64,000 bases of DNA from Flavobacteriaceae bacterium 3519-10 (lineage in GTDB: Bacteria; Bacteroidota; Bacteroidia; Flavobacteriales; Weeksellaceae). A program made the translations under genes and the position numbers. Below, one piece after another: positions 52,890-60,507 of the stretch. The notes under the pieces are model-generated. The model saw only the letters and a list, made by a program, of their open reading frames with translations, did not search any database and was not told the origin of the DNA. Position 1 is the stretch's first letter. Each line of letters starts with the position of its first letter. The DNA lies in contig CP001673.1 of the NCBI GenBank assembly GCA_000023725.1, positions 816,342 through 880,341 on the forward strand, written 5' to 3'.

Positions 52890-52990
52890 CAACCCAAGCC
52901 TCTATCTTCCGAAAACCGTACCCGCTGTCCGCTGTATCCCCGTCTCCGCTGCCGCGTCGCCGGGGGATGCCGCTTCCATCGGGGCTATAA
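52890..52990. other. Structured GC-rich element after the rhomboid gene
   Basis: AGCCTC (52897-52902) can pair with GGGGCT (52981-52986) to close a structure, inside which ATCCCC (52936-52941) pairs with GGGGAT (52963-52968) around a GC-rich loop. The words CCCGCTGTCCGC and GGATGCCGCTTCCATCGGGG look conserved rather than random. From memory, similar elements occur in flavobacterial intergenic regions; unverified. Together with the repeats below it fills a 464-bp gap without a credible gene. Confidence 0.45.
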
Positions 52991-53074
52991 ATCCAGCAAT
53001 TTTGTTTTCGACAATTTTCGCGCGTTGTAAAGAGATTATCCAGTGCGAACAGAAATCTACAAACTGACTTTTTT

Positions 53075-53332
53075 GGCGCTCGCTTCGCTCGCGCCCACCT
53101 CGCCACTGGATTTTTCATCCATCAACGCCTGCAGTTGTTTTTGGTTCGTTTCGGCGCTCGCTTCGCTCGCGCCCGCCCTGCTTACTGGATTTAGCCGACA
53201 AACTCCTTTAGCTGTATTTGCTACTGTTTTTAGCGCTCGCTTCGCTCGCGCCCACCTCACACACTAAATTTTATCAGATTACCATCTGCGGAGGGTCTAG
53301 GTTTCTTTTTGGCGCTCGCTTCGCTCGCGCCC
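53075..53332. repeat. Four copies of a GC-rich hairpin-like repeat at 78-79-bp period
   Basis: The core GCTCGCTTCGCTCGCG lies inside a 22-bp near-identical block at 53075, 53153, 53232 and 53311. Between blocks are 56-57 bp that are themselves weakly alike (an ACTGGATTT or ACTAAATTT word early, a T-rich end just before the next block), so the array is a degenerate tandem repeat with three full units plus a final core. It fills the space between the convergent rhomboid and prmC genes. Short overlapping ORFs here repeat the same peptide and are not credible genes. Confidence 0.88.
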
Positions 53333-53341
53333 CTCAAAACC

Positions 53342-54199
53342 CTACTTCATTCCCACCACAAAACGATCGTTCCCGGACAAATCCTTCACCAAGCGTACTT
53401 CATGCAGAACCTCCGTAAACAGATCCCTCGTTTCACTCCCAAGTTTCTGGTTGATTTCAAGAAACAGCATTCCGCCGTCTGACAAATGCGTTTTGCAGTC
53501 GTTGGCAATTTTCTCGTAGAAAATGAGCGGGTTTTCGGCAGGCGCAAACAGCGCCATCAAAGGTTCAAAGTTTTTCACCGAGTCCGAAATTTCGTCATTT
53601 TCATCACGGCCGATATAGGGTGGATTCGAAATGATGATGTCGAAAATTCCATTAAGTTCACCTCCAAGATAATCCTGATGAATGAAGTTAATATTAACCT
53701 GATGAAAATCCGCATTTTTGCGCGCGACTTCGAGCGCCTTTTCAGAATAGTCGATGGCCGATAATTCAGCAGCGGGAAAATGTTTTTTAAGCACAACCGG
53801 AATAATTCCGCTACCGGTGCCGATATCCAGAATTTTCAATGACTGATTTTTCACCGTAAGCTTTGTGATTTCTGCAATTGCGAGTTCCAGTAGTTCTTCG
53901 GTTTCGGGCCGTGGAATCAGCACATTTTCGTTCACAAAAAAATTCAAACCGTAAAATTCGGTTTCGCCTAAAATTTGCTGAAAAGGCATTCCGGTTTTAA
54001 GCTGCTTTAGGATTTCGGTTAATTTTTGCAGTTGATTTTCATCCTGAGTTTCATTGCTGAATTTACGCTGTGCAAATCGGTCATATCCTAAAATCCTGTG
54101 TACGAAAACGGTGAAAAGTTCATTGCTTTCGGAATTGGAGTACAGTGGTGATAGTTCATGTTTAAAATTAATTCTGAAATCGTGCAGAGTCATATTCAT
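53342..54199 (-). CDS. prmC: Peptide chain release factor N5-glutamine methyltransferase
   Basis: A 285-residue methyltransferase. The helical N-terminal domain contains the GMPFQQILGETEFYGLNFFV region. The SAM-binding domain has ILDIGTGSGIIPVVL, LSAIDYSEKALEVARKNA and the catalytic IISNPPYIGRDE. It methylates the Gln of the GGQ motif in RF1 and RF2. The minus-strand transcript would run into the GC-rich repeats at its 3' side. Confidence 0.94.
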   Translation of the reverse strand: MNMTLHDFRINFKHELSPLYSNSESNELFTVFVHRILGYDRFAQRKFSNETQDENQLQKLTEILKQLKTGMPFQQILGETEFYGLNFFVNENVLIPRPETEELLELAIAEITKLTVKNQSLKILDIGTGSGIIPVVLKKHFPAAELSAIDYSEKALEVARKNADFHQVNINFIHQDYLGGELNGIFDIIISNPPYIGRDENDEISDSVKNFEPLMALFAPAENPLIFYEKIANDCKTHLSDGGMLFLEINQKLGSETRDLFTEVLHEVRLVKDLSGNDRFVVGMK

Positions 54200-54304
54200 T
54201 ATTGTTGTAATTTTTAAATATAATTACTTTATTTTTAAAATCCGAAGCAAAACCCTTTTACGTCTAAAAAAGCCCATCATAACTGGAAAATGTGGCTTAA
54301 TTTC

Positions 54305-54334
54305 TTGAAAAGGAGAATAATTTTACTATTTTTG
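54305..54334 (+). promoter_or_regulatory. Promoter of the NlpC/P60 lipoprotein gene
   Basis: TTG (54305-54307), 19 nt, TATTTTTG (54327-54334): matches the Bacteroidota consensus in sequence and spacing, 20 nt before the ATG at 54355. Confidence 0.75.
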
Positions 54335-54354
54335 GGACTCACTGTCCTTTGCAT

Positions 54355-54894
54355 ATGAAAAACCTTTTTATTGCCGCGTTGCTGTTGCTTTTTGCAGTTT
54401 CCTGCGGCACTTCAAAACCCGTAGCGGTTAAAAGAAGCGTACCCACAAAAACGGTCGCAAAATCAGCAAACTTAAAAACCCTCGAATCTAACTTTTCGGG
54501 GAAAGTAAATGCCGAAATTCAGGAGATTCTTCGTGATGCGCAGAAGTATCTGGGCGCTCCCTACAAATATGCGGGCAACACATCAGCAGGATTCGACTGT
54601 TCAGGGCTTGTGGCCAAGGTTTTCGACGAAAACGACACTAAGCTCCCGCGGCGCTCCGAAGACCAGTCCAACACGGGTAAGCAAATCAGCATTAAAGAAA
54701 CCAAACCGGGCGACCTCGTGTTTTTTGCCACCGCGGGCGGCAGCCGTGTGTCACACGTGGGTATCGTGCACGATATTGGCCAGGGCGGCGAGGTGAAATT
54801 CATTCATGCCTCCACATCCAAGGGAGTGATCATTTCGTCGCTGAACGAAAAATATTGGAATCAGGCGTACCTTTTCGCGCGCAGAGTTTTGTAA
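54355..54894 (+). CDS. NlpC/P60-family peptidoglycan hydrolase, lipoprotein
   Basis: A 179-residue protein from the ATG at 54355. The lipobox LLFAVSC lipidates Cys at about residue 17, followed by a basic linker. The C-terminal NlpC/P60 domain has catalytic Cys in AGFDCSGLVAKVF, His in VSHVGIVHD, and a third polar residue in KFIHASTSKGV. The family cleaves the D-Glu-diaminopimelate bond of stem peptides. Similar to Spr/MepS, whose role in E. coli is cell-wall growth. A TTG two codons upstream is possible but less likely. Confidence 0.92.
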   Translation: MKNLFIAALLLLFAVSCGTSKPVAVKRSVPTKTVAKSANLKTLESNFSGKVNAEIQEILRDAQKYLGAPYKYAGNTSAGFDCSGLVAKVFDENDTKLPRRSEDQSNTGKQISIKETKPGDLVFFATAGGSRVSHVGIVHDIGQGGEVKFIHASTSKGVIISSLNEKYWNQAYLFARRVL

Positions 54895-54943
54895 ATTTGG
54901 GCGCATAGAAATTTATCAATTTATCAACAATCATATATCAATT

Positions 54944-55753
54944 ATGTTACAGCAAACCATCGAAAATATTTGGGATAACCGTGAACTTTTACAGAACGAC
55001 GACAGCCAGGCATCGGTTCGTGAAGTGATCCGACTGCTTGATTTGGGCGAACTCCGCGTAGCGGAACCAACAGAAAACGGCTGGAAGGTGAATGAATGGG
55101 TGAAGAAAGCAGTGGTGATGTATTTTCCAATCCAGAAGATGGAGACTATTGAAGTGGGCCCGTTTGAATTCCATGACAAAATGCCTTTGAAAAGAAATTA
55201 TGCTGAGAAAGGTGTGCGCGTGGTTCCACATGCAGTGGCACGGGAAGGCGCATATATCGCTCCGGGCGTGATTCTGATGCCGTCTTACGTAAACATCGGT
55301 GCCTATGTAGATTCCGGTACGATGGTGGACACCTGGGCGACCGTCGGAAGCTGCGCACAGATCGGTAAGAACGTGCATTTAAGTGGCGGAGTCGGCATTG
55401 GCGGTGTTTTGGAGCCTCTTCAGGCTGCACCTGTGATCATCGAAGACAATGTTTTTGTTGGTTCACGATGCATCGTGGTAGAAGGCGTTCACGTAGAAAA
55501 AGAAGCCGTTTTAGGTGCAAATGTTGTGCTTACGGGTTCCACCAAAATAATTGACGTTACCGGCGATGATCCGGTTGAAATCAAAGGTCGGGTACCCGCG
55601 CGTTCGGTTGTGATCCCGGGAAGCTACACCAAATATTTTCCGGCGGGGGAATATCAGGTTCCGTGTGCACTCATCATCGGGCAGAGAAAAGAATCTACCG
55701 ATCTGAAGACCTCACTCAACGATGCTTTACGCGAAAACAACGTAGCGGTATAA
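54944..55753 (+). CDS. dapD: Tetrahydrodipicolinate N-succinyltransferase
   Basis: A 269-residue enzyme with a helical N-terminal part (LGELRVAEPTENGWKVNEWV) and a left-handed beta-helix of hexapeptide repeats. Typical stretches are GAYIAPGVILMPSYVNIGAY, DSGTMVDTWATVGSCAQIG and VHLSGGVGIGGVLEPLQA. It succinylates tetrahydrodipicolinate in lysine/diaminopimelate synthesis. It stands next to cell-wall genes and is followed closely by two glycosyltransferases. Confidence 0.96.
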   Translation: MLQQTIENIWDNRELLQNDDSQASVREVIRLLDLGELRVAEPTENGWKVNEWVKKAVVMYFPIQKMETIEVGPFEFHDKMPLKRNYAEKGVRVVPHAVAREGAYIAPGVILMPSYVNIGAYVDSGTMVDTWATVGSCAQIGKNVHLSGGVGIGGVLEPLQAAPVIIEDNVFVGSRCIVVEGVHVEKEAVLGANVVLTGSTKIIDVTGDDPVEIKGRVPARSVVIPGSYTKYFPAGEYQVPCALIIGQRKESTDLKTSLNDALRENNVAV

Positions 55754-55762
55754 ACCTTTCCG

Positions 55763-56431
55763 ATGGCGATTCCGAAGAATATATTCCAGACTTTTAAAAC
55801 CAAAAAGCTGCCGCTGATCACGCGGTGGCACATCTGGAATATTAAAAGACAAAATCCTGAATATCAGTATTATCTCTACGATGATGATGATGTTCAGGAA
55901 TTTTTTCGGAAGGAGTTTCCAGAAGAATACCTTAAAGCATATAAGCGGCTGACGATTGGCGCAGCAAAAGCCGACTTTTTCCGTTACGCGATACTTTACC
56001 GGAAAGGCGGAGTTTATCTGGATGTAGACAGCGGTATTTCGAAACCTTTGAGAAAACTCATCCGTCCGGATGATGTTGCGGTCCTCAGCCGCGAGCGACA
56101 CGTGCATTTCTACTGCCAGTGGGCGCTTATTTTCGATAAAGAACATCCATTCCTCAAAAAAACGCTCGAAATGGTATTGGATAATATCCAGACGCACCGT
56201 TTTCCGCATAATGTGCATTCCACAACAGGTCCGGCGGTTTTTTCCGATGCTGTAAATGCCTGTATTGCAGAAGATCCCAATATTCCTTACCGTTTATTTG
56301 AAGGGATAGAATACCGCGGCTACCTTAAATTTAAATACAAACTGGGCAAGTTTTTTCTATACAGCAAAAAATCGGAGCACTGGAAGCGTAAACAGCTTAC
56401 CCAGGATATTATTAAACCTGCCGACGAATGA
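55763..56431 (+). CDS. Glycosyltransferase of the DXD-sugar-binding (GT32-like) type
   Basis: A 222-residue protein. PKNIFQTFKTKKLP at the start, KADFFRYAILYRKGGVYLDVD in the middle (with the DVD metal/nucleotide-sugar motif near residue 93) and HSTTGPAVFSDAV later match the Gly_transf_sug/GT32 capsule-type family. Its stop overlaps the start of the next glycosyltransferase by 4 nt, so the two are likely expressed together, building a surface glycan of unknown identity. It starts 9 bp after dapD. Confidence 0.85.
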   Translation: MAIPKNIFQTFKTKKLPLITRWHIWNIKRQNPEYQYYLYDDDDVQEFFRKEFPEEYLKAYKRLTIGAAKADFFRYAILYRKGGVYLDVDSGISKPLRKLIRPDDVAVLSRERHVHFYCQWALIFDKEHPFLKKTLEMVLDNIQTHRFPHNVHSTTGPAVFSDAVNACIAEDPNIPYRLFEGIEYRGYLKFKYKLGKFFLYSKKSEHWKRKQLTQDIIKPADE

Positions 56432-57531
56432 AAATTGCATTTGACGGTAAACGGTTTTTTCAGAATAAATCGGGCTTAGGGAATTATTCGCGTGATCTTG
56501 TGCGAATATTGGCCACCGGTTTCCCGGAAAACGATTATCTGATTTTCAATAAAACTGAAACGTCAAATGGGGCTGCAATTCTTCAGTTACCAAATGTAAA
56601 TTTTGTGCCTACCACAAAAGGGTATCTTACGAGACAGCTCAAGATGGGCATTGATGCACAAAATGCAGGCGCAGAAATATTCCACGGACTTTCAGGTGAG
56701 CTGCCTTTAAAATGGAACAGCAAACCCATAAAAAAAATCGTAACGATTCACGATCTGATTTTTTTACGTTACCCGAAATACTATCCCTTTATAGAACGCA
56801 AAATTCATCTGTGGAAATTCCGGAAGGCCGCAAGACAGGCTGATCTGATCATTGCCATTTCAGAACAGACCAAGCGCGATATTGTTGAGTTCTTGCATGT
56901 ACCCGAAGATAAAATCCAGGTGGTTTATCAAGGTTGTCATCAGGCTTTTAAAGAAAATCAGGGTGAGCAGGTTTTAAATTCAGTCAAAGCAAAATACGGT
57001 CTTCCGGATAGATTTATTCTGAATGTGGGGACGATTGAAGAGCGGAAAAACCTTTTGAATATCGTGAAAGCGGTTAACGGAACAGAAATTCCGCTAGTCG
57101 TTATTGGCCGGAAAACCAAGTATTTCAATAAGATCCGAAAATTCCTGAAGAAAAATAAACTCGAAAATCAGGTGCATTTCCTCGAAAATGTTTCGATGGA
57201 TGAACTGGCTGCCATTTACAAACTCGCCGATATTTTTGTGTATCCAAGCTTATTTGAAGGTTTCGGCATTCCAGTTATTGAAGCGTTATTTTCCGGCACA
57301 CCGGTGATTACCAGTAATGTAAGTTGTCTGCCCGAAGCCGGCGGAGAAAATTCTGTGTTTATCGATCCGAATAATTTTAAGGACATCAGCGCGAAGATTA
57401 ATTTTCTGTTGAATAACCGTTCTGAAAGAGACAGGAGGGCGGAGAAAGGATTACAGTTCGTGCAGAAATTCAGTGACGATACTATTTCAAAACAGTTGAT
57501 GAGCCTGTATAAGGGAGTTCTTCAGTCCTGA
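56428..57531 (+). CDS. Family 4 glycosyltransferase
   Basis: A 367-residue GT-B enzyme. KIAFDGKRFFQNKSGLGNYS is the N-terminal acceptor domain start; the C-terminal domain has FILNVGTIEERKNLLNIVKA and the E(x7)E motif in FEGFGIPVIEALFSGTPVI. It transfers a sugar from a nucleotide-sugar donor, retaining configuration. Overlaps the GT32-like gene by ATGA. Confidence 0.9.
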   Translation: MKIAFDGKRFFQNKSGLGNYSRDLVRILATGFPENDYLIFNKTETSNGAAILQLPNVNFVPTTKGYLTRQLKMGIDAQNAGAEIFHGLSGELPLKWNSKPIKKIVTIHDLIFLRYPKYYPFIERKIHLWKFRKAARQADLIIAISEQTKRDIVEFLHVPEDKIQVVYQGCHQAFKENQGEQVLNSVKAKYGLPDRFILNVGTIEERKNLLNIVKAVNGTEIPLVVIGRKTKYFNKIRKFLKKNKLENQVHFLENVSMDELAAIYKLADIFVYPSLFEGFGIPVIEALFSGTPVITSNVSCLPEAGGENSVFIDPNNFKDISAKINFLLNNRSERDRRAEKGLQFVQKFSDDTISKQLMSLYKGVLQS

Positions 57532-57553
57532 TTAAAACTAAACCACAAACCAA

Positions 57554-58003
57554 ATGATTAAAATTCTATCGCTTACCTTTTTACTGTTTACTTCACTTGT
57601 GTTTGCTCAGAATCAAGCTCAGATGGCGTCTCAGGAAATTGCAGAAGCAAACTACAAAAGGCAGCTTTCGAACGCTGCGTTTGAAAAAGCGGTCGGTGAA
57701 ATGAGGAACAGCGCGGACAAAAGTGCGGTGGAAGAGGCAAACCGCTTGAATGATGATTTTGAATTAAATTTCGCAGAAAAGAAAAAAATTGAAGGTAAGA
57801 TTACCGCCATTTTACAAAAAATTGGTGCGCTTGAAGAGAAATTGAGTCGCGCAAAACCGGGTGCTGACACCAGCGCTTTAGTGCAGAAAATCGAAAGTTT
57901 AAATCTCGAATTGGAGAAACAGAAGAAAAAGTCAGCACAAAACGAAGCCGAATTAAAGACACTTCAGCAGTCGTACAGAAACCTCAAAAATCATAAACCT
58001 TAA
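57554..58003 (+). CDS. Small secreted coiled-coil protein of unknown function
   Basis: A 149-residue protein with signal peptide (ILSLTFLLFTSLVFAQ) and a mature part rich in Ala, Glu, Lys and Gln, with heptad patterns between about residues 65 and 145 (KKIEGKITAILQKIGALEEK and NLELEKQKKKSAQNEAELKT). No recognisable domain. Likely periplasmic. It is 23 bp after the glycosyltransferase pair and may belong to that unit. Confidence 0.65.
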   Translation: MIKILSLTFLLFTSLVFAQNQAQMASQEIAEANYKRQLSNAAFEKAVGEMRNSADKSAVEEANRLNDDFELNFAEKKKIEGKITAILQKIGALEEKLSRAKPGADTSALVQKIESLNLELEKQKKKSAQNEAELKTLQQSYRNLKNHKP

Positions 58004-58018
58004 AAGTTGTTTTTAATT

Positions 58019-58070
58019 GGTTTAATCTTTTCCTAAAAATATTCTTTTCGTTAACGAAGGTTTAATCTTT
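58019..58070. promoter_or_regulatory. Direct repeats and palindrome upstream of the his promoter
   Basis: GGTTTAATCTTT occurs at 58019-58030 and again at 58059-58070, exactly 40 bp apart. A perfect 12-bp palindrome TTCGTTAACGAA (58047-58058) directly precedes the second copy. The set lies 59-110 bp before the his -33 element and may bind a regulator. Confidence 0.45.
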
Positions 58071-58128
58071 ATATTATAAAATTTTACGCGCTGTTTATCA
58101 GGTTGTTATACGGTAATTTAATTTATTG

Positions 58129-58161
58129 TTTGCGTCTTCAAAAAATTATCGCATATCTTTG
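58129..58161 (+). promoter_or_regulatory. Promoter of the his operon
   Basis: TTTG (58129-58132), 21 nt, TATCTTTG (58154-58161). Transcription should start near 58166, just before the leader-peptide ATG. Confidence 0.7.
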
Positions 58162-58175
58162 CTGCATCAAAAACA

Positions 58176-58235
58176 ATGAAAAATCTAGTTTCGTTAATCC
58201 ATCATCATCATCTCATCGAAAGACGAGTTGATTAA
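58176..58235 (+). CDS. hisL: his operon leader peptide
   Basis: The frame from the ATG at 58176 encodes MKNLVSLIHHHHLIERRVD (19 residues) and stops at TAA 58233-58235. Four consecutive CAT codons occupy 58200-58211. The position between the his promoter and the attenuator terminator, ahead of hisG, is exactly that of a classical His leader peptide. It is too short for ordinary gene finding. Ribosomes should pause here when charged tRNA-His is scarce. Confidence 0.88.
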   Translation: MKNLVSLIHHHHLIERRVD

Positions 58236-58295
58236 TTATGGCCTGAAAAGAAAATAAAAATAATTATAAACCGTCTGAGCAATGACGGTTTTTTT
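58212..58295 (+). promoter_or_regulatory. his attenuator: competing antiterminator and terminator
   Basis: Terminator: AAACCGTC (58268-58275) with GACGGTTT (58284-58291), 8-nt loop, then T-run. Antiterminator: AGACG-A-GTT (58221-58229, one bulged A) pairs with AACCGTCT (58269-58276), using the left arm of the terminator. An earlier hairpin CTCATC-GAAA-GACGAG (58212-58227, one mismatch) sequesters the antiterminator and would be blocked by a ribosome paused on the His codons. This gives the full 1:2, 2:3, 3:4 logic of his attenuation. Confidence 0.85.
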
Positions 58296-58342
58296 GTGTT
58301 TACAAACTTCGGCATCTGTTCAGACAACTTACCCAAAACAGT

Positions 58343-59200
58343 ATGAACACCCTCAAAATTGCCATCCAGAAAAGCGGAAGACTTAGCGAAAAATCCCTTG
58401 AACTCCTGCGCGACTGCGGTATTAAATTCCCAGATTTTAAAAGTAAATTAAAGAATACGGCCGATAATTTTCCACTCGAGATCCTGTTTCTGCGTGACGA
58501 TGATATTCCCAAATATGTTGAAAACGGTATCGTTGATATTGGCATCATCGGAGAAAATGAAGTTAAGGAGCAACTCCGTAATGTTGCCTTGGTCCGCAGG
58601 CTTGGTTTTGCCAAATGCAGGCTTTCGCTGGCAATACCGCGTGAACAGATTTATAACGGTAACGGGTTTTTTAATGCAAAAAAAATCGCGACTTCGTATC
58701 CAAATATTGTTCGGTCTTATTTTGAAGACCGCGACGTAAAGCCTGAAATCGTTGAAATTTCCGGAAGTGTAGAAATTGCGCCAAGCATTGGGCTGGCGGA
58801 TGCGGTAGCGGATCTTGTAAGTTCCGGAAGTACGCTGATGCACAACGGTTTGACGGAAGTGGAAGAGATTCTGAGAAGTGAGGCGGTGATCATTGGCAAT
58901 CAGGCATTAACCGAGCAAACATCATCAATACTGGACTCATTTCTGTTCCGCATCCAGGCGGTGATGAACTCACGCGAAAACAAATACATCCTGCTCAACG
59001 CACCAGATGTGGCCATACCATCCATCACAAAGTTGCTTCCAGGCATGAAATCTCCTACCATCCTGCCACTTGCAGAAGCAGGCTGGAGTAGTATCCACTC
59101 GGTGGTGAAGGAAAGTGCATTCTGGGAAATCATCAATGAGCTGAAGAAATTGGGCGCTGAAGGCATCCTGGTAATTCCGATAGAAAAAATGGTCTTTTAA
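58343..59200 (+). CDS. hisG: ATP phosphoribosyltransferase (long form)
   Basis: A 285-residue HisG of the long type, with the catalytic domain starting LKIAIQKSGRLSEKSLELL and the SGSTLMHNGLTEVEEIL phosphate-binding region. The C-terminal regulatory ACT-like domain (SPTILPLAEAGWSSIHSVV to VIPIEKMVF) normally mediates histidine feedback inhibition. It starts histidine synthesis by joining ATP and PRPP. First structural gene after the attenuator. Confidence 0.96.
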   Translation: MNTLKIAIQKSGRLSEKSLELLRDCGIKFPDFKSKLKNTADNFPLEILFLRDDDIPKYVENGIVDIGIIGENEVKEQLRNVALVRRLGFAKCRLSLAIPREQIYNGNGFFNAKKIATSYPNIVRSYFEDRDVKPEIVEISGSVEIAPSIGLADAVADLVSSGSTLMHNGLTEVEEILRSEAVIIGNQALTEQTSSILDSFLFRIQAVMNSRENKYILLNAPDVAIPSITKLLPGMKSPTILPLAEAGWSSIHSVVKESAFWEIINELKKLGAEGILVIPIEKMVF

Positions 59201-59211
59201 ATTTTGTACTG

Positions 59212-60507
59212 ATGAATACTATTTATAAATATCCACCCCGGGAAATCTGGAAAAACCTGATCAGCCGGAATGTTTTAAAGCAGGAAAACCTCAAAGCTGC
59301 GGTTCAGGAAATATTTGATCAGGTTGCTGAAAACGGCGATTGTGCGCTTAAACAGTTAACGCTGAAGTACGACCGCGCAGAACTTGAGACATTTTTGGTT
59401 TCGGAATCTGAAATTAACGCTGCCGAAGCGTTGGTTAGTGAAAAACTTAAAGCAGCAATTGCTACCGCCAAAGCTAATATTTATACATTTCACGCGGCGC
59501 AAAAGGAAGATTTTGGTAAGATTGAAACTATGCCCGGCGTTTCGTGCTGGCGCGTAAGCAGGGCGATTGCAAAAGTAGGGTTGTACATTCCGGGTGGAAG
59601 CGCACCTTTGTTTTCTACCGTGCTGATGCTTGCGGTTCCCGCCCAGATTGCAGGCTGCAGGGAAGTGATTTTGTGCACGCCTCCACGGGCGGATGGCAGC
59701 ATTGATCCGGCTGTTCTGTTCACCGCAAAACTTTGTGGAATTTCAAAAATATATAAAGTGGGCGGCGCCCAGGCTATCGCAGCGATGAACTTCGGCACCG
59801 AAAGTATTCCAAAAGTTGATAAAATTTTTGGTCCGGGAAATCAATACGTAACCCAGGCAAAAATGCTGGCGACGGACTATAACATCGCGGTGGACTTACC
59901 TGCAGGACCAAGCGAAGTGCTCGTGATTGCCGACAGAACCGCAGTTCCCGCGTTTTGTGCTGCAGATTTGCTCGCACAAGCTGAACACGGAACGGATTCG
60001 CAGGTTATTTTTATTGCGGTGGACGAAGAAATTTTCACGCAGACTTTGAATGAAGTTAGTCTTCAGCTTGAAATGCTTCCCAGACGCGATATTGCGGCAG
60101 AGGCATTGGAGAATAGCCGTTTTATTTTATTGGATTCTGTGGAAAGCGCGCTCGAATTCAGTAACCTATACGCGCCCGAGCACCTGATTTTGTCGGTTGA
60201 GCGCGCTGAAGATTATTTAAATGATGTCGCAAGTGCGGGATCGGTATTTTTAGGTAATTACACGCCCGAATCGGTTGGCGATTACGCGAGCGGCACCAAT
60301 CACACCTTGCCTACAAACGGTTTCGCAAGCAGCTACAGCGGTGTTTCGCTCGACAGTTTTGTGAAGAAAATTACCGTTCAGCAAATTACCGTTGACGGTT
60401 TACAGAATATAGGTCAGACAGTAGAGATCATGGCTGAGGCAGAAGGTCTAAGTGCTCACAAAAATGCGGTTTCAATTCGCTTAAAAATGATAAAGGATGG
60501 AATTTAA
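59212..60507 (+). CDS. hisD: Histidinol dehydrogenase
   Basis: A 431-residue enzyme with conserved GLYIPGGSAPLFSTVLMLAV, KVGGAQAIAAMNFGTESIPK, DLPAGPSEVLVIAD and LAQAEHGTDSQVI, which include zinc and NAD contacts. The C-terminal NHTLPTNGFASSYSGVSLDS is also typical. It oxidises histidinol to histidine in two steps. Its end overlaps hisC by 11 nt. Confidence 0.97.
   Translation: MNTIYKYPPREIWKNLISRNVLKQENLKAAVQEIFDQVAENGDCALKQLTLKYDRAELETFLVSESEINAAEALVSEKLKAAIATAKANIYTFHAAQKEDFGKIETMPGVSCWRVSRAIAKVGLYIPGGSAPLFSTVLMLAVPAQIAGCREVILCTPPRADGSIDPAVLFTAKLCGISKIYKVGGAQAIAAMNFGTESIPKVDKIFGPGNQYVTQAKMLATDYNIAVDLPAGPSEVLVIADRTAVPAFCAADLLAQAEHGTDSQVIFIAVDEEIFTQTLNEVSLQLEMLPRRDIAAEALENSRFILLDSVESALEFSNLYAPEHLILSVERAEDYLNDVASAGSVFLGNYTPESVGDYASGTNHTLPTNGFASSYSGVSLDSFVKKITVQQITVDGLQNIGQTVEIMAEAEGLSAHKNAVSIRLKMIKDGI

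Noticed and set aside
53043-53267. Coding ORFs in the repeat region (both strands, including 53057-53260 minus and 52624-53118 minus)
   Set aside because: They translate the repeated core into the same short peptide (ALASLAP or GASEASA), shift frame between repeats, and overlap other genes. They are products of the repeats, not genes.
53075-53332. CRISPR array
   Set aside because: Repeats are regularly spaced, but the 56-57-bp intervals are related to each other, there are only four copies, the core is low-complexity GC-rich, and no cas gene is near. A degenerate tandem repeat explains it better.
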